DNA of 64,000 bases from Planctomycetota bacterium (GTDB taxonomy: Bacteria; Planctomycetota; Phycisphaerae; UBA1845), in contig JACQXM010000062.1 in assembly GCA_016208685.1 (NCBI GenBank), positions 1 through 64,000 of the forward strand, written 5' to 3'. The position numbers were made by a program, and so were the translations under genes. Numbering within the stretch: the first letter of the stretch is position 1; each line of letters starts with the position of its first letter. Positions 27,171 through 35,394 of this stretch are shown here, piece after piece. The notes beneath the pieces are model-generated. The model searched no databases, was not told the DNA's origin, and saw nothing but the letters and a program-made list of their open reading frames with translations.

Positions 27171-28019
27171 ATGACGCGCAACGATCCCCGGCAGCGGCAT
27201 GAGCCCCGCAGGTTCCCGCGCGATCTGTGGCACCCGGCGCGAACAGCGGGGCGGGCGCTGGTCGATCTGGTGTTTCCTCCCCGTTGCGCGGGGTGCGGTG
27301 CGTGGGGCACCACCGCGCCGGTGAGAACCGGCGGAAGCCTTCCGTTCGCCGACTTCTGCTCCCCATGCTGCGCCGAGCTCGGGGCGCTCTCCACGCTGCC
27401 GTGCTGTCCCCACTGCGGATCCGGTGTATCGTCGTTCGAGCTGTCGCAGGGACGATGCGCGACGTGCCGCGAGCGCGGCGTGTTGTGCGACGGGTTGGTT
27501 CGCTGCGGACCGTATCGCTCCGGGCTGCGTACCGTCGTTCGCGGTTACAAGTACCACGGCCGCGAACTCCTGGAACCAGCGCTGGGCGGCTGGCTGGGCG
27601 CGATGGTGGAGCAGGCACCCTGGATTGCCCGCGTGGACGCCGTGTTGCCCGTGCCCACTCATTGGAGGCGGCGCCTGACGCGAGCTTACTATCCGCCGGA
27701 GGCGCTGGCGGCACACGTATCGCGGCAATGCAGGCTGCCGCGGGCGGATGTCCTACGCCGCATTCGGGCCGGCAGCCGGCAGATCGGACTGAGTTTCACC
27801 GATCGTGTTGAGAACGTCCGTGGGGCGTTCACAATGGTCCCCGGAGCAGCGCTCCAGCGCGCCCGACTGCTGCTCATCGACGACGTTCGGACCACGGGGG
27901 CGACGCTGGGTGAATGCGTCCGGGTGCTGCGCCGCGCCGGAGCCGCCGAGGTGTTCGCCGCCGTGGTGGCCGTGGTGGATTGGACTCCCGGTTCGGCGCA
28001 GTACCTGGATGCCATCTGA
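27171..28019 (+). CDS. ComF family phosphoribosyltransferase-like protein
   Basis: The 282-residue protein has an N-terminal zinc-finger region with cysteine pairs (FPPRCAGCGAW, DFCSPCCAEL, CCPHCG, CATC) up to about residue 105, and a C-terminal phosphoribosyltransferase fold with the PRPP-binding motif LLLIDDVRTTGAT near 236. ComF proteins are needed for DNA uptake in naturally competent bacteria and interact with replication/recombination proteins. ATG at 27171 is preferred; the open frame extends 17 residues upstream. Together with the ComEC-like hydrolase at 33506-34546 it hints at, but does not prove, competence. Confidence 0.85.
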   Translation: MTRNDPRQRHEPRRFPRDLWHPARTAGRALVDLVFPPRCAGCGAWGTTAPVRTGGSLPFADFCSPCCAELGALSTLPCCPHCGSGVSSFELSQGRCATCRERGVLCDGLVRCGPYRSGLRTVVRGYKYHGRELLEPALGGWLGAMVEQAPWIARVDAVLPVPTHWRRRLTRAYYPPEALAAHVSRQCRLPRADVLRRIRAGSRQIGLSFTDRVENVRGAFTMVPGAALQRARLLLIDDVRTTGATLGECVRVLRRAGAAEVFAAVVAVVDWTPGSAQYLDAI

Positions 28020-28396
28020 ACCGGTGGGCACGAAGTTCTGCCCCGGAACGGGATCGGGTGATGCACCGGCATGTCCGCTACGGAAGGAGCCACGCAGGCA
28101 AGGTGTCGTGCGGCGATCGCGACGCTTCGGAAATGTGACCGCCCTGCGCTGTGGGACCGGCTGGCGCTGTGGGACCAGCCGGCGCTGTGGGACCGGCTTT
28201 CCAGCCGGTCAGAGCCATCCTACCGGCACCGCGCTGCGCCACGGGCTACACGGCCGTGGTGTAGATCGCCATCGCAGAACGCCACCCCTAACGAACCGAG
28301 TGGGGTGATTCGCATGGGCAGGGCCTGCGCGGCAGGTCGGAGTCCTTCCGTGCACGGAGTGACACGCAGCCCGTTGGGTCGCGGGCGTGAGCGGTT
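28020..28396. other. Gene-free stretch around a tandem 18-bp repeat
   Basis: Between ComF and the DUF2007 gene there is no credible reading frame. The only structure seen is the repeat block at 28147-28232, described separately. Confidence 0.6.
28147..28232 (+). repeat. Three tandem 18-bp units ending in a hairpin
   Basis: Units at 28147, 28165 and 28183 share the core CGCTGTGGGACC. The last unit runs into the perfect palindrome GACCGGCTTTCCAGCCGGTC (28191-28210), followed by AGAGCCATCCTACCGGCACC. The same order, unit array then hairpin then AGAGCCATCCT block, recurs at 48737-48890. Confidence 0.9.
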
Positions 28397-28768
28397 TCAG
28401 CGCGCGGGAACATCGACGAAGGCGCGGCACAGGAAGCACTCCTGAACCGTGCCCGCGGCCTGCGCCGGGAACGAGTTCGATACGCCGCACTCCGGGCAGC
28501 GCAGCACGAGGTCAGTCGGGGCAACCACCGTCCCCTGAAGGCGTTGCCGGTCGTGGGCCTCGAGCAACTCACGCGCCTCTCGCGCCGCCTCCTCATCCGC
28601 GACGCACACCGCGATCCCCTCGTGGTCCGTCACACCGAAGGCGCGCACGCCGATGTTCTCCCGGTCCACCACCTGGGCCTTGATGCCCTGGCCGTCGAGC
28701 CAGGCCACCACGATGTCGGCTTCCTCGACGGTGGCGGTCCGACGAACGCAGACGAGTTCTCCAACCAT
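28397..28768 (-). CDS. DUF2007-type protein with C-terminal zinc ribbon
   Basis: The 123-residue product starts with MVGELVCVRRTATVEEADIV, the alpha/beta DUF2007 domain (about 1-72), labelled a putative signal-transducing domain by family databases, then a ribbon with CPEC (about 91-94) and CFLC (about 112-115). Two ATGs are possible (28774 and 28768). The second has GGAGG at ideal spacing; the first would leave only one to three bases. Function is unknown; many planctomycetes carry several copies. It is divergent from the epimerase gene with about 210 bases between them. Confidence 0.75.
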   Translation of the reverse strand: MVGELVCVRRTATVEEADIVVAWLDGQGIKAQVVDRENIGVRAFGVTDHEGIAVCVADEEAAREARELLEAHDRQRLQGTVVAPTDLVLRCPECGVSNSFPAQAAGTVQECFLCRAFVDVPAR

Positions 28769-28978
28769 TGCCATGCCTCCTTTAGGCCTCCCGGGCGAGG
28801 CGCCTGCCGTCGTCGCGCGACCTTCCGGGCCGCCCCGGGGAAACACGCTGCACGGCGTGTGCCAGGTCGGCCGGGGCTTTCCGACAGGTCGTCGCGGCCG
28901 CACACCCCGCACCGCCGCGGCGGGCTCGCGAGCCGATCTTGACGATCTCAGCGAGCCCCATCTATTCTATCGACCGGC

Positions 28979-30085
28979 GTGGCGGAAACCAAAATAAAAC
29001 ATCCGGGCTTGGCGTTGGTAACCGGCGGGACCGGTCTGCTCGGCAGCCACATTGCCGAACAGCTTCGGGCGGGTGGTGTTACCGTCCGCGCTGTGTGCCG
29101 TTCCGGTGCCGACGTCAGCTTCCTGCGATCCATCGGCGTACAGGTGGTTCCCGGCGATCTGACGGATCCCGAGGACCTGCGGCGCGCCTGTGACGGTGTG
29201 GACACGGTGTATCACGCCGCGGCGCGGGTGGGAGACTGGGGCCCCTGGGCCGATTTCGTCCGCGTTTCCATCGACGGCACACGCCATCTGCTCACCGCCG
29301 CGGCGGAGGCGCGGGTGCGTCGTTTCCTGCACATCAGCTCCATCAGCGTATACGGCTACGTAAACGGCGAGGGGAAGGTGTTCGACGAAACCGCTCCCCT
29401 GGGCGTGAACTTGTATCGCTGGGCGTACTACACGCGGGCCAAAGTCGAGGCGGAGCGCATGGCGTGGCAAATGCACGCCGGCGGCCGGCTACCCGTGACC
29501 GTCATTCGACCCAGTTGGCTGTACGGCCCGCGGGATCGCGCCACGTTGCCGCGACTCATTGAGTCTCTGCGGTTGCGGAAGCTCAAGTTGATCGGGGACG
29601 GAGCCAACCGCTTGAACGTGGTTCACGCCGGGAACGTGGCCGAGGCCTCCATTCTCGCGGCCCAAAGCGACCGGGCCGCGGGCGAGGCCTATAATTGTTC
29701 GCACGACGGGGTGCTTACGCAGCGCGAGTACTTCCGCCTGATCGCGCAGACGCTGGGCGAGCCGGAGGTAACCGCCAGTGTCCCGTACGGAGTGGCACGG
29801 ACGGCGGCGTTTGTGCTGGAGTGCTTCGGGCACCTCTTTCGCACCAGGCGCCCGCCGCTGGTGACTCGTTACGCCGTGTGGCTGATGGGTCGGCGGTGTT
29901 TCTTCGAATGCCGGAAGATCAAGGACCACCTCGGCTGGTCGTCGCGGGTGTCGTACGCCGAAGGCATCCCGGCGGCGGTGCGCGATGTGCTGGGTCCGGG
30001 CGCGGCTCCCCCGGTCAGCCGGCCACGCCACGAATGCCTGCCGGCACGCGCGCCCGAGAAGGCGGACTCAGCCGAGGTGGTGTAG
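28979..30085 (+). CDS. NAD-dependent epimerase/dehydratase (extended SDR)
   Basis: A 368-residue extended short-chain dehydrogenase. The nucleotide-binding motif is VTGGTGLLG (14-22), and the catalytic Tyr151-x3-Lys155 pair lies in YYTRAKVEAE, with the upstream serine region ISSISVYG. RPSWLYGPRD near 176 and HAGNVAEASILA near 215 resemble 3-beta-hydroxysteroid dehydrogenase/isomerase-like and sugar epimerase relatives; the substrate cannot be told. GTG at 28979 gives a start directly ahead of the Rossmann strand. A strong hairpin with T5 follows. Confidence 0.87.
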   Translation: MAETKIKHPGLALVTGGTGLLGSHIAEQLRAGGVTVRAVCRSGADVSFLRSIGVQVVPGDLTDPEDLRRACDGVDTVYHAAARVGDWGPWADFVRVSIDGTRHLLTAAAEARVRRFLHISSISVYGYVNGEGKVFDETAPLGVNLYRWAYYTRAKVEAERMAWQMHAGGRLPVTVIRPSWLYGPRDRATLPRLIESLRLRKLKLIGDGANRLNVVHAGNVAEASILAAQSDRAAGEAYNCSHDGVLTQREYFRLIAQTLGEPEVTASVPYGVARTAAFVLECFGHLFRTRRPPLVTRYAVWLMGRRCFFECRKIKDHLGWSSRVSYAEGIPAAVRDVLGPGAAPPVSRPRHECLPARAPEKADSAEVV

Positions 30086-30104
30086 CCGCCTTTCCAGTAT
30101 TGAA

Positions 30105-30137
30105 GCGCCGCGCCGCCGTCACGCGGCGCCGCTTTTT
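30105..30137 (+). terminator. Intrinsic terminator after the epimerase gene
   Basis: GCGCCGCG (30105-30112) pairs perfectly with CGCGGCGC (30122-30129) over a nine-base loop, and TTTTT occupies 30133-30137, about 20 bases after the stop. The remaining gap to 30434 shows no gene. Confidence 0.6.
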
Positions 30138-30434
30138 GCCTTCTCGGTTTTGCATCGCGGGGACGATATTGGCTCCGGGCGGATGGGACGCCGGTGTCCG
30201 GGTTGTGGGCGGCCGCTCCCGTGAGGGGTGCGGCTGCAACCGGTGATGTCCGTCGGGTGCCGGAACGAGGCCGCGCGTGGAGAGTCGTCTGCCGACCGTG
30301 GGGCGCGGCCGGTGCTCCGAGTACCTGCTCCTGCAGTCGAACCGCCAGGCGTTCGACCGCCGTCACCAGAACGAAGGAACCGGGCCGACGCGCCCTGGCC
30401 GTGGCGACCACGGCGCGCGGCGAGGAGGCATCTT

Positions 30435-30869
30435 ATGGAACGCGGACCACATCGAGGTTTGGCCGGCAAAGCACGTCGCATCCATGCGCGAACCAGGGCG
30501 ACGCGCATGTACACGCAACAGTTGATCGACGAGTACTTTGAGCCGGACGCGTACGAATCGCGCTTCGACCGCCCCATCCCCATCCGCTACGTTCGCGAAT
30601 CCCGGCCTACGATGGAGCTGCCCGCCCCGCCCGCCGGGGAGATCACGGGCCGGCAGCTTGAGCTGCCGCTGGCGCCGGCCAGGCCGACGCCGAGTTCCGA
30701 CGTTCGGCCCGCGACGACGGCGGCGGCGGGCGCGGCCTCCGTGCGCTTGGCCCCCGGCGACGACGCCCCGGAGCGCGGCCCGTCGCTCCGCGGCTTCCTC
30801 AGCGGTTGCGCCGTCGGCGGCGCCGTCGCCGCGGCGCTGCTTCTGATCGTACAATTGCTGACCAGCTAA
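30435..30869 (+). CDS. Small protein with C-terminal membrane anchor
   Basis: I do not recognise this 144-residue protein. ATG 30435 has AGGAGG 6 bases upstream, the best ribosome binding site in the vicinity. The N-terminal 25 residues are basic (RGPHRGLAGKARRIHARTRA), then MYTQQLIDEYFEPDAYESRF resembles a conserved amphipathic segment, followed by a proline/alanine-rich linker. Residues about 123-142 form a single hydrophobic helix close to the C-terminus, so it is likely a tail-anchored or single-pass protein with most of its mass in the cytoplasm. It converges on the ATP-grasp gene. Confidence 0.55.
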   Translation: MERGPHRGLAGKARRIHARTRATRMYTQQLIDEYFEPDAYESRFDRPIPIRYVRESRPTMELPAPPAGEITGRQLELPLAPARPTPSSDVRPATTAAAGAASVRLAPGDDAPERGPSLRGFLSGCAVGGAVAAALLLIVQLLTS

Positions 30870-31018
30870 CACCCCGTCCGGCAGACCGGTTGGGCATGGC
30901 GATGCGTGGCGCTGCACCGCGCCGGCGCGCCCTTCGGAATCGCGCTCCGTCGAGGCAGGGAGACCTCAAGCAAGAGAACCGCGTCGCCGGGCGCTGGGAT
31001 GGGGCGAGCCGCGTCCGG

Positions 31019-32047
31019 TCAGGGTGTTTTTCCCGTGGCCCGCGCTTCGGCGCGGGAGCGGGCGAAGACCGTGGTCGCGCGTTCGACGAACACCGATTCA
31101 TCGTAGCGCAACATGGCCACGTCACCGCGGAAACCGGCGGGGTTGATGCGCGGCCGGCGACCGGCAAGTTCCTGGAGGATCCACCGCGGAAAATCCGCGC
31201 CGGCGTGGATGGCCAGCGGCGCCCCGCCACCGAAGCGGGGGTTGATTTCGATGACGCGGATGCGCCGTCGCGGGCTGACGATGCACTGCACGGTGACAAC
31301 ACCGCGGCACTCGCCGAGCACCTCCGCCACCCGGCGGCCCACCTTCATGATCGCGGGGTCCTTGACGATGATGCCTTTGCTCACCTCGCCGGTGCGCACC
31401 TCCAGGCGTTTGCGCGGCACGGCGCAGCGCGGCCGGCCGTCGAATCCGGTGTAGACGTCGAGCGTGTGCTCGGCGCCCTCGACGAACTCCTGCACGATGG
31501 CGTCGTGCACCCGCATGCCGAAAGTGCGCAGCTCGTCCAGGTTCTGCACGATGAAACTGCCCACGCCGGCGCTGCCGGCGCGGGGCTTGAGGAACAGCGG
31601 GAAACGGTGCTTCTTCCGCCGCATGGCCTGCGCCCAGGGCCAGGTGTCCGGCACGTCCACGCCGGCGCGGCGCAGCGTGCGGTGTGTGGCGAGTTTGTCG
31701 CGGCAGATTTCCACTACCCGCGGCGAGGAGACCAGGGCGCAGCAGCCGGCGGCACGGAAGCGGTCCACGGTGGCGGCGAGCACCGGGAGTTCCGGATCGA
31801 TGGTGGGGATCAGCAGGTGCACGTCGTGGCGGCGGACGATGTCCAGCAGATCCTCAACGTAGTGTCCGGCGGCGATGGGGCGGATGATGATGCCGCGGTC
31901 CACCCGGTGCATGGCGGGCGAAGTCCAGCTTACGTCCGTGCCCAGCACCGCAAGCCGCAGCCGCAGGCGCTCGGCGGCGCGGCGGAAGGCGGCCACCAGC
32001 TCCACCCGACGGCCCACGCAGGTGACCAGTACGTTAAGTTGCTTCAT
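31019..32047 (-). CDS. ATP-grasp domain ligase (carbamoyl-phosphate-synthase-like)
   Basis: The 342-residue enzyme has a pre-ATP-grasp Rossmann domain beginning MKQLNVLVTCVGRRVELV, then the ATP-grasp fold with FPLFLKPRAGSAGVGSF (about 152-168) for the nucleotide and VIEINPRFGGGAP (about 262-274) for magnesium. Enzymes of this group join a carboxylate to an amine or thiol via an acyl phosphate. The arrangement is like PylC/CarB-type planctomycete proteins annotated only as ATP-grasp. Substrates are unknown. The start is ATG 32047; the frame is open far upstream only because it shadows cinA. It is divergent from cinA with 171 bases between starts. Confidence 0.83.
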   Translation of the reverse strand: MKQLNVLVTCVGRRVELVAAFRRAAERLRLRLAVLGTDVSWTSPAMHRVDRGIIIRPIAAGHYVEDLLDIVRRHDVHLLIPTIDPELPVLAATVDRFRAAGCCALVSSPRVVEICRDKLATHRTLRRAGVDVPDTWPWAQAMRRKKHRFPLFLKPRAGSAGVGSFIVQNLDELRTFGMRVHDAIVQEFVEGAEHTLDVYTGFDGRPRCAVPRKRLEVRTGEVSKGIIVKDPAIMKVGRRVAEVLGECRGVVTVQCIVSPRRRIRVIEINPRFGGGAPLAIHAGADFPRWILQELAGRRPRINPAGFRGDVAMLRYDESVFVERATTVFARSRAEARATGKTP

Positions 32048-32218
32048 ATTGTGTCGTGCCGCTCCCCGGCCCGCCGCCCCGCCCCACGCGCGTCGCTCGG
32101 CCACAGCGCCCTGGAGGACTATATCGGTAGCCGCAGGGACCTTCCACGACCCGCCGCCCGGACGCACCGCCCGGCGCCTGCTTGGGCGGAGGCCGGCAGC
32201 GCGGTAGCCTGCCCCGTG

Positions 32219-33466
32219 ATGGACGCCGCCATCCTCAGCGTGGGCACGGAACTCCTCACCGGTCAAACGGTGGACACCAACGCCGCCTGGCTGGCGGCCC
32301 GGCTGACGGCCATGGGCGCCGGCGTGGCACGCCACGTCACCGTGGGCGACGATGAGGCGGCGATCGAGGCGGCGGTGCGCGAAGCGCTGGCCGCTGGCGA
32401 CGTGCTCATCATCACCGGCGGACTGGGCCCCACGGCCGACGACCTCACACGCGCCGGCGTGGCCCGCGCCCTGGGCGCTCCCCTGGAAGAAAGCCCGGAA
32501 GCCCTGACGCAGATCACCGCGTTCTTCGCGCGCTGGCAGCGCCCTATGCCGGACTCCAACCGCTTGCAGGCGATGATTCCGCGCGGATGCGGCGTCCTTG
32601 CCAACCCCCGGGGCACGGCGCCGGGCATCTGCGGCGAACACCGCGGCAAGCTGCTCTTCGTCCTGCCCGGCGTGCCCTCGGAAATGAAAGCCATGTTCGA
32701 GGCCGGCGTGGCGCCGGGCGTTGCTTCCCGGTGTCATGGCGCCTGCACACGGACGGCGCGAGTGCTCACTTTCGGAGTCAGCGAGGCCACCGTGGGCGAG
32801 GCCATCGCCGACCTGATGGTACGCGATCGCAACCCGCTGGTGGGGACTACGGCGTCCGCCGCGGTGATCAGCGTGCGCATCATCGCGCGCGGGGAGGACG
32901 CGACGAGCGCGGAACAACTGCTGGCCGCCGATCGCGCCGAGGTGCGCCGCCGCCTGGGCAGCGCCGTCTTCGGCGAGGACGACGACACGCTGCAATCGAC
33001 GGTAGCATCCCTACTGACGCAGCGCCGCCTCACCATCGCCACGGCCGAGTCCTGCACCGGCGGCCTGCTCGCCAAGCGGCTTACGGACGTTCCCGGCAGC
33101 AGCGCCTACTTCGTCCGCGGATTGGTCACCTACTCCGACCGCGCCAAGTCGGAACTGCTCGAAGTGCCCGAGGCACTCATCGAGCGCGAGGGCGCGGTGA
33201 GCCAGGCAGTAGCCGAGGCGATGGCCGCGGGTTGTCGGGCGCGGGCGGGCACTGACATCGGCCTGTCGATCACCGGCATCGCCGGCCCCACCGGCGGCCG
33301 ACCCCCGGAGAAACCCGTGGGCCTCGTGTATCTGGGCCTGGCCCGGGCCGAGGGCATCGAGGTCAAGCGCCTGCTTCTCGGCGAGCATCTCTCCCGCGGC
33401 GAGGTTCGTGACCGGGCGTGCAAGACCGCCTTGAACCTCATTCGGCTGCGCCTGCTGGGAGCGTAG
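32219..33466 (+). CDS. cinA: CinA-type nicotinamide-nucleotide amidohydrolase
   Basis: A 415-residue two-domain protein. The N-terminal molybdopterin-binding-like domain (about 1-170) shows SVGTELLTGQTVDTNAAWLA and TGGLGPTADDLTR and corresponds to the ADP-ribose pyrophosphatase part. The C-terminal PncC domain (about 260-415) shows TIATAESCTGGLLAKRL and SITGIAGPTGG and would deamidate nicotinamide mononucleotide in pyridine nucleotide salvage. Length matches full CinA. ATG 32219 is directly preceded by an in-frame GTG; no strong ribosome binding site was seen. CinA is also competence-linked in some bacteria. Confidence 0.94.
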   Translation: MDAAILSVGTELLTGQTVDTNAAWLAARLTAMGAGVARHVTVGDDEAAIEAAVREALAAGDVLIITGGLGPTADDLTRAGVARALGAPLEESPEALTQITAFFARWQRPMPDSNRLQAMIPRGCGVLANPRGTAPGICGEHRGKLLFVLPGVPSEMKAMFEAGVAPGVASRCHGACTRTARVLTFGVSEATVGEAIADLMVRDRNPLVGTTASAAVISVRIIARGEDATSAEQLLAADRAEVRRRLGSAVFGEDDDTLQSTVASLLTQRRLTIATAESCTGGLLAKRLTDVPGSSAYFVRGLVTYSDRAKSELLEVPEALIEREGAVSQAVAEAMAAGCRARAGTDIGLSITGIAGPTGGRPPEKPVGLVYLGLARAEGIEVKRLLLGEHLSRGEVRDRACKTALNLIRLRLLGA

Positions 33467-33505
33467 CCTGCACGGCGCGGAACTTTCGCCGAGCCGTTCC
33501 GTGCT

Positions 33506-34546
33506 TCAAGGGTCCGGAGCCGGGTGCTGCGGATCGCGGTAGTCGACGGCGATGCTTCCGTCGGAGCGGATGAGAATGTCCACGTCGTCATCGCCGGGCT
33601 GGTCCTTGGCCCCGGGCACGCGTCCTTCACCCCACTCCACGTCGCCCTCGTCATCGCCCCAGTCGGTCCTCAGCAACCGCTTCTTGGCAACTCCGGCGCT
33701 GAGGTACCGGGCGGCCGTCGTCCGCCGCGGATGCTCGTATTCGTGACCCGCGGAAAAGACGACGTACTCCGGCGTGACGGCCCGGATGAATGCATTGGAA
33801 CTGCCGTTGTCCGCCCCGTGGTGGGGGGCGATGAGCACCTCGGAGTCGATGGAAACGGCGTCACGGTTCTCAACCATGAACGCTTCCGTGGCGATGAGGG
33901 CGTCGTCGTCCTCCGTGCCGCTGTGCCGGCCCACGGCGTCGCCGCAGAACAGGACCGAACGTCCCTTGTATTGCAGCCGCACGACGATGCTGGGAGCGTT
34001 GTTTCGTTCGGCATCGCTGGTCAGGTCCCAATCCTGCGGCAGCTTTCCGAACCCGCACACCAGGGTCACAGTGGCCGGACCGAACTGGAATCTGGTCCCG
34101 CTGATGTCGCCGGTTCGGCGGAGGTTCAGTTCCTCCGTGTCGTCCTCCGCCACCGCGGCGCGGATCGCGGCGCGGGTGCGCTTCAGCGTCTTGGCGGTCT
34201 TGCCGTAGCGGCGTGCCCCGGTATGCAATACGCGATCGACGTCGTACTCCTCGAGGATGTCGGCGGCCGCCCCCAGATGATCCGAATCGGTGTGGCTGAG
34301 CACCATCAGGTCAATGGACTGCTCCTCGGGCACCAGCTCGCGAACGGCGCTCAGGCAGGTGGCACCGGCGTCTTTCCAGTTGCCGGTGTCGTACACCATG
34401 TAGTGGCTGCCGGGCATTTGCACGACACAGCACAACCCGGCGCCGACGTCCGCCACGCGCACCAGCACGTCGTTGGGCCCCGGAGTCAGCGCGCACGCCG
34501 ACGCCGCGCACGACAGGCCGAGTAGTAGTCCGATGAGTTGCTTCAT
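33506..34546 (-). CDS. Secreted metallo-beta-lactamase-fold hydrolase (ComEC C-domain-like)
   Basis: From ATG 34546, with AAAGGAG 8 bases upstream, the product is 346 residues. A signal peptide (about 1-19, SCAASACA) leads into a metallo-beta-lactamase domain: VADVGAGLCCVVQMPG and YDTG at the start, the zinc motif LSHTDSDHLG (about 80), VLFCGDAVG (about 198) and APHHGADNGSSNAF (about 235). The DVGxG...DTG opening and PHHG segment are those of ComEC/Rec2-type C-terminal domains and extracellular nucleases. It lacks the ComEC membrane channel. A periplasmic or surface nuclease is the best guess. The C-terminal 60 residues are very acidic. Confidence 0.82.
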   Translation of the reverse strand: MKQLIGLLLGLSCAASACALTPGPNDVLVRVADVGAGLCCVVQMPGSHYMVYDTGNWKDAGATCLSAVRELVPEEQSIDLMVLSHTDSDHLGAAADILEEYDVDRVLHTGARRYGKTAKTLKRTRAAIRAAVAEDDTEELNLRRTGDISGTRFQFGPATVTLVCGFGKLPQDWDLTSDAERNNAPSIVVRLQYKGRSVLFCGDAVGRHSGTEDDDALIATEAFMVENRDAVSIDSEVLIAPHHGADNGSSNAFIRAVTPEYVVFSAGHEYEHPRRTTAARYLSAGVAKKRLLRTDWGDDEGDVEWGEGRVPGAKDQPGDDDVDILIRSDGSIAVDYRDPQHPAPDP

Positions 34547-34938
34547 GACGGGTCTCCTTTCACGGTTGATGGTTGAGGGGTCCAACGGGACCGCGGGCGT
34601 CGGTTGTCGTCGATCGCGCCCGAGTACCCGACGGGGGGAATCTGTAGATCGGAGGGTGCTCGATGTCGCACGGTCGTTGCACCCGAGAAACAGCGGCGCT
34701 TGTTTGCGAAACAATCCAGTTTAGATGCGTTCGTGTGCACGATGACCGAATCACTGTATGCAAGACAGCTTTCAATATACTATGTAAGCAGTGTGAATGC
34801 AAATCGGAATCGGCGCTGTCCAACGGTGCGTTGTGTCGTCTGGAGTTCGGATCGCGCCAGCCACTTGGCGGGACGGTTTGGGGACTGCCGGGGGATGGTC
34901 GCGGGAAGCGTAGTCCGGGCAACGCGGACCGGCATGCG
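34547..34938. other. AT-richer gap upstream of the hydrolase gene
   Basis: No gene is seen. Positions about 34690-34815 are clearly more AT-rich than the surroundings and hold the candidate promoter at 34774-34802. No repeat module of the dispersed family is present here. Confidence 0.55.
34774..34802 (-). promoter_or_regulatory. Candidate promoter of the metallo-hydrolase gene
   Basis: On the minus strand TTGCAT (34797-34802) and TATATT (34774-34779) are spaced 17 bases within the AT-rich island, implying a leader of roughly 220 bases before the ATG at 34546. Confidence 0.4.
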
Positions 34939-35394
34939 TCACGGGGCCGCGCGGTGGTTATTCTCGTATTCGGCGATTTTCTGGAGGCGGCGCTCGTGCC
35001 GGCCGCCCTCGTAGTCGGTGCGGATCCACACGTCCACGACGCGTCGCATGAGCTCTTCGCCCACCAGGTCGGCGGGCAGGCAGAGCACGTTGGCATTGTT
35101 GTGTCGGCGGGACATTTCGGCGGTCAGCTCGTCGTGACACAGGGCGGCCCGAATGCCGCGCACCTTGTTGGCGGCCATGGACATGCCGATTCCCGTGCCG
35201 CAGAAGAGGATGGCACGCTCAGTATCGCCCCGGGCGACGGACTCGGCGCCGGCGATGCCCGTGTCCGGGTAGTCGCAGCTTGTAGGCGCGTTGCAGCCGA
35301 AATCGAGGACCTTGTGTCCGGCACGTTCGAGGTAGGTCTTGACGTGTTCCTTGGCGCCGAAGCCGCGGTGGTCGCTGGACAGGGCGATGATCAT
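34939..35394 (-). CDS. rpiB: Ribose-5-phosphate isomerase B
   Basis: The 151-residue enzyme interconverts ribose 5-phosphate and ribulose 5-phosphate in the pentose phosphate pathway. It has the RpiB N-terminus MIIALSSDHRGFGAKE with Asp8-His9, catalytic Cys65 in FCGTGIGMSMAANK and ALCHDELTAEMSRRHNNANVL. The ATG at 35394 overlaps the last four bases (ATGA) of the preceding TsaC-phosphatase gene, so translation is coupled. Length is typical. Confidence 0.95.
   Translation of the reverse strand: MIIALSSDHRGFGAKEHVKTYLERAGHKVLDFGCNAPTSCDYPDTGIAGAESVARGDTERAILFCGTGIGMSMAANKVRGIRAALCHDELTAEMSRRHNNANVLCLPADLVGEELMRRVVDVWIRTDYEGGRHERRLQKIAEYENNHRAAP

Noticed and set aside
29690..29696. TATAAT-like promoter
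   Set aside because: It lies inside the epimerase coding sequence with no gene start downstream that needs it.
30806..32218. Long plus-strand frame ahead of cinA
   Set aside because: It is the complement of the ATP-grasp gene and its translation is histidine/arginine-rich with no motifs.
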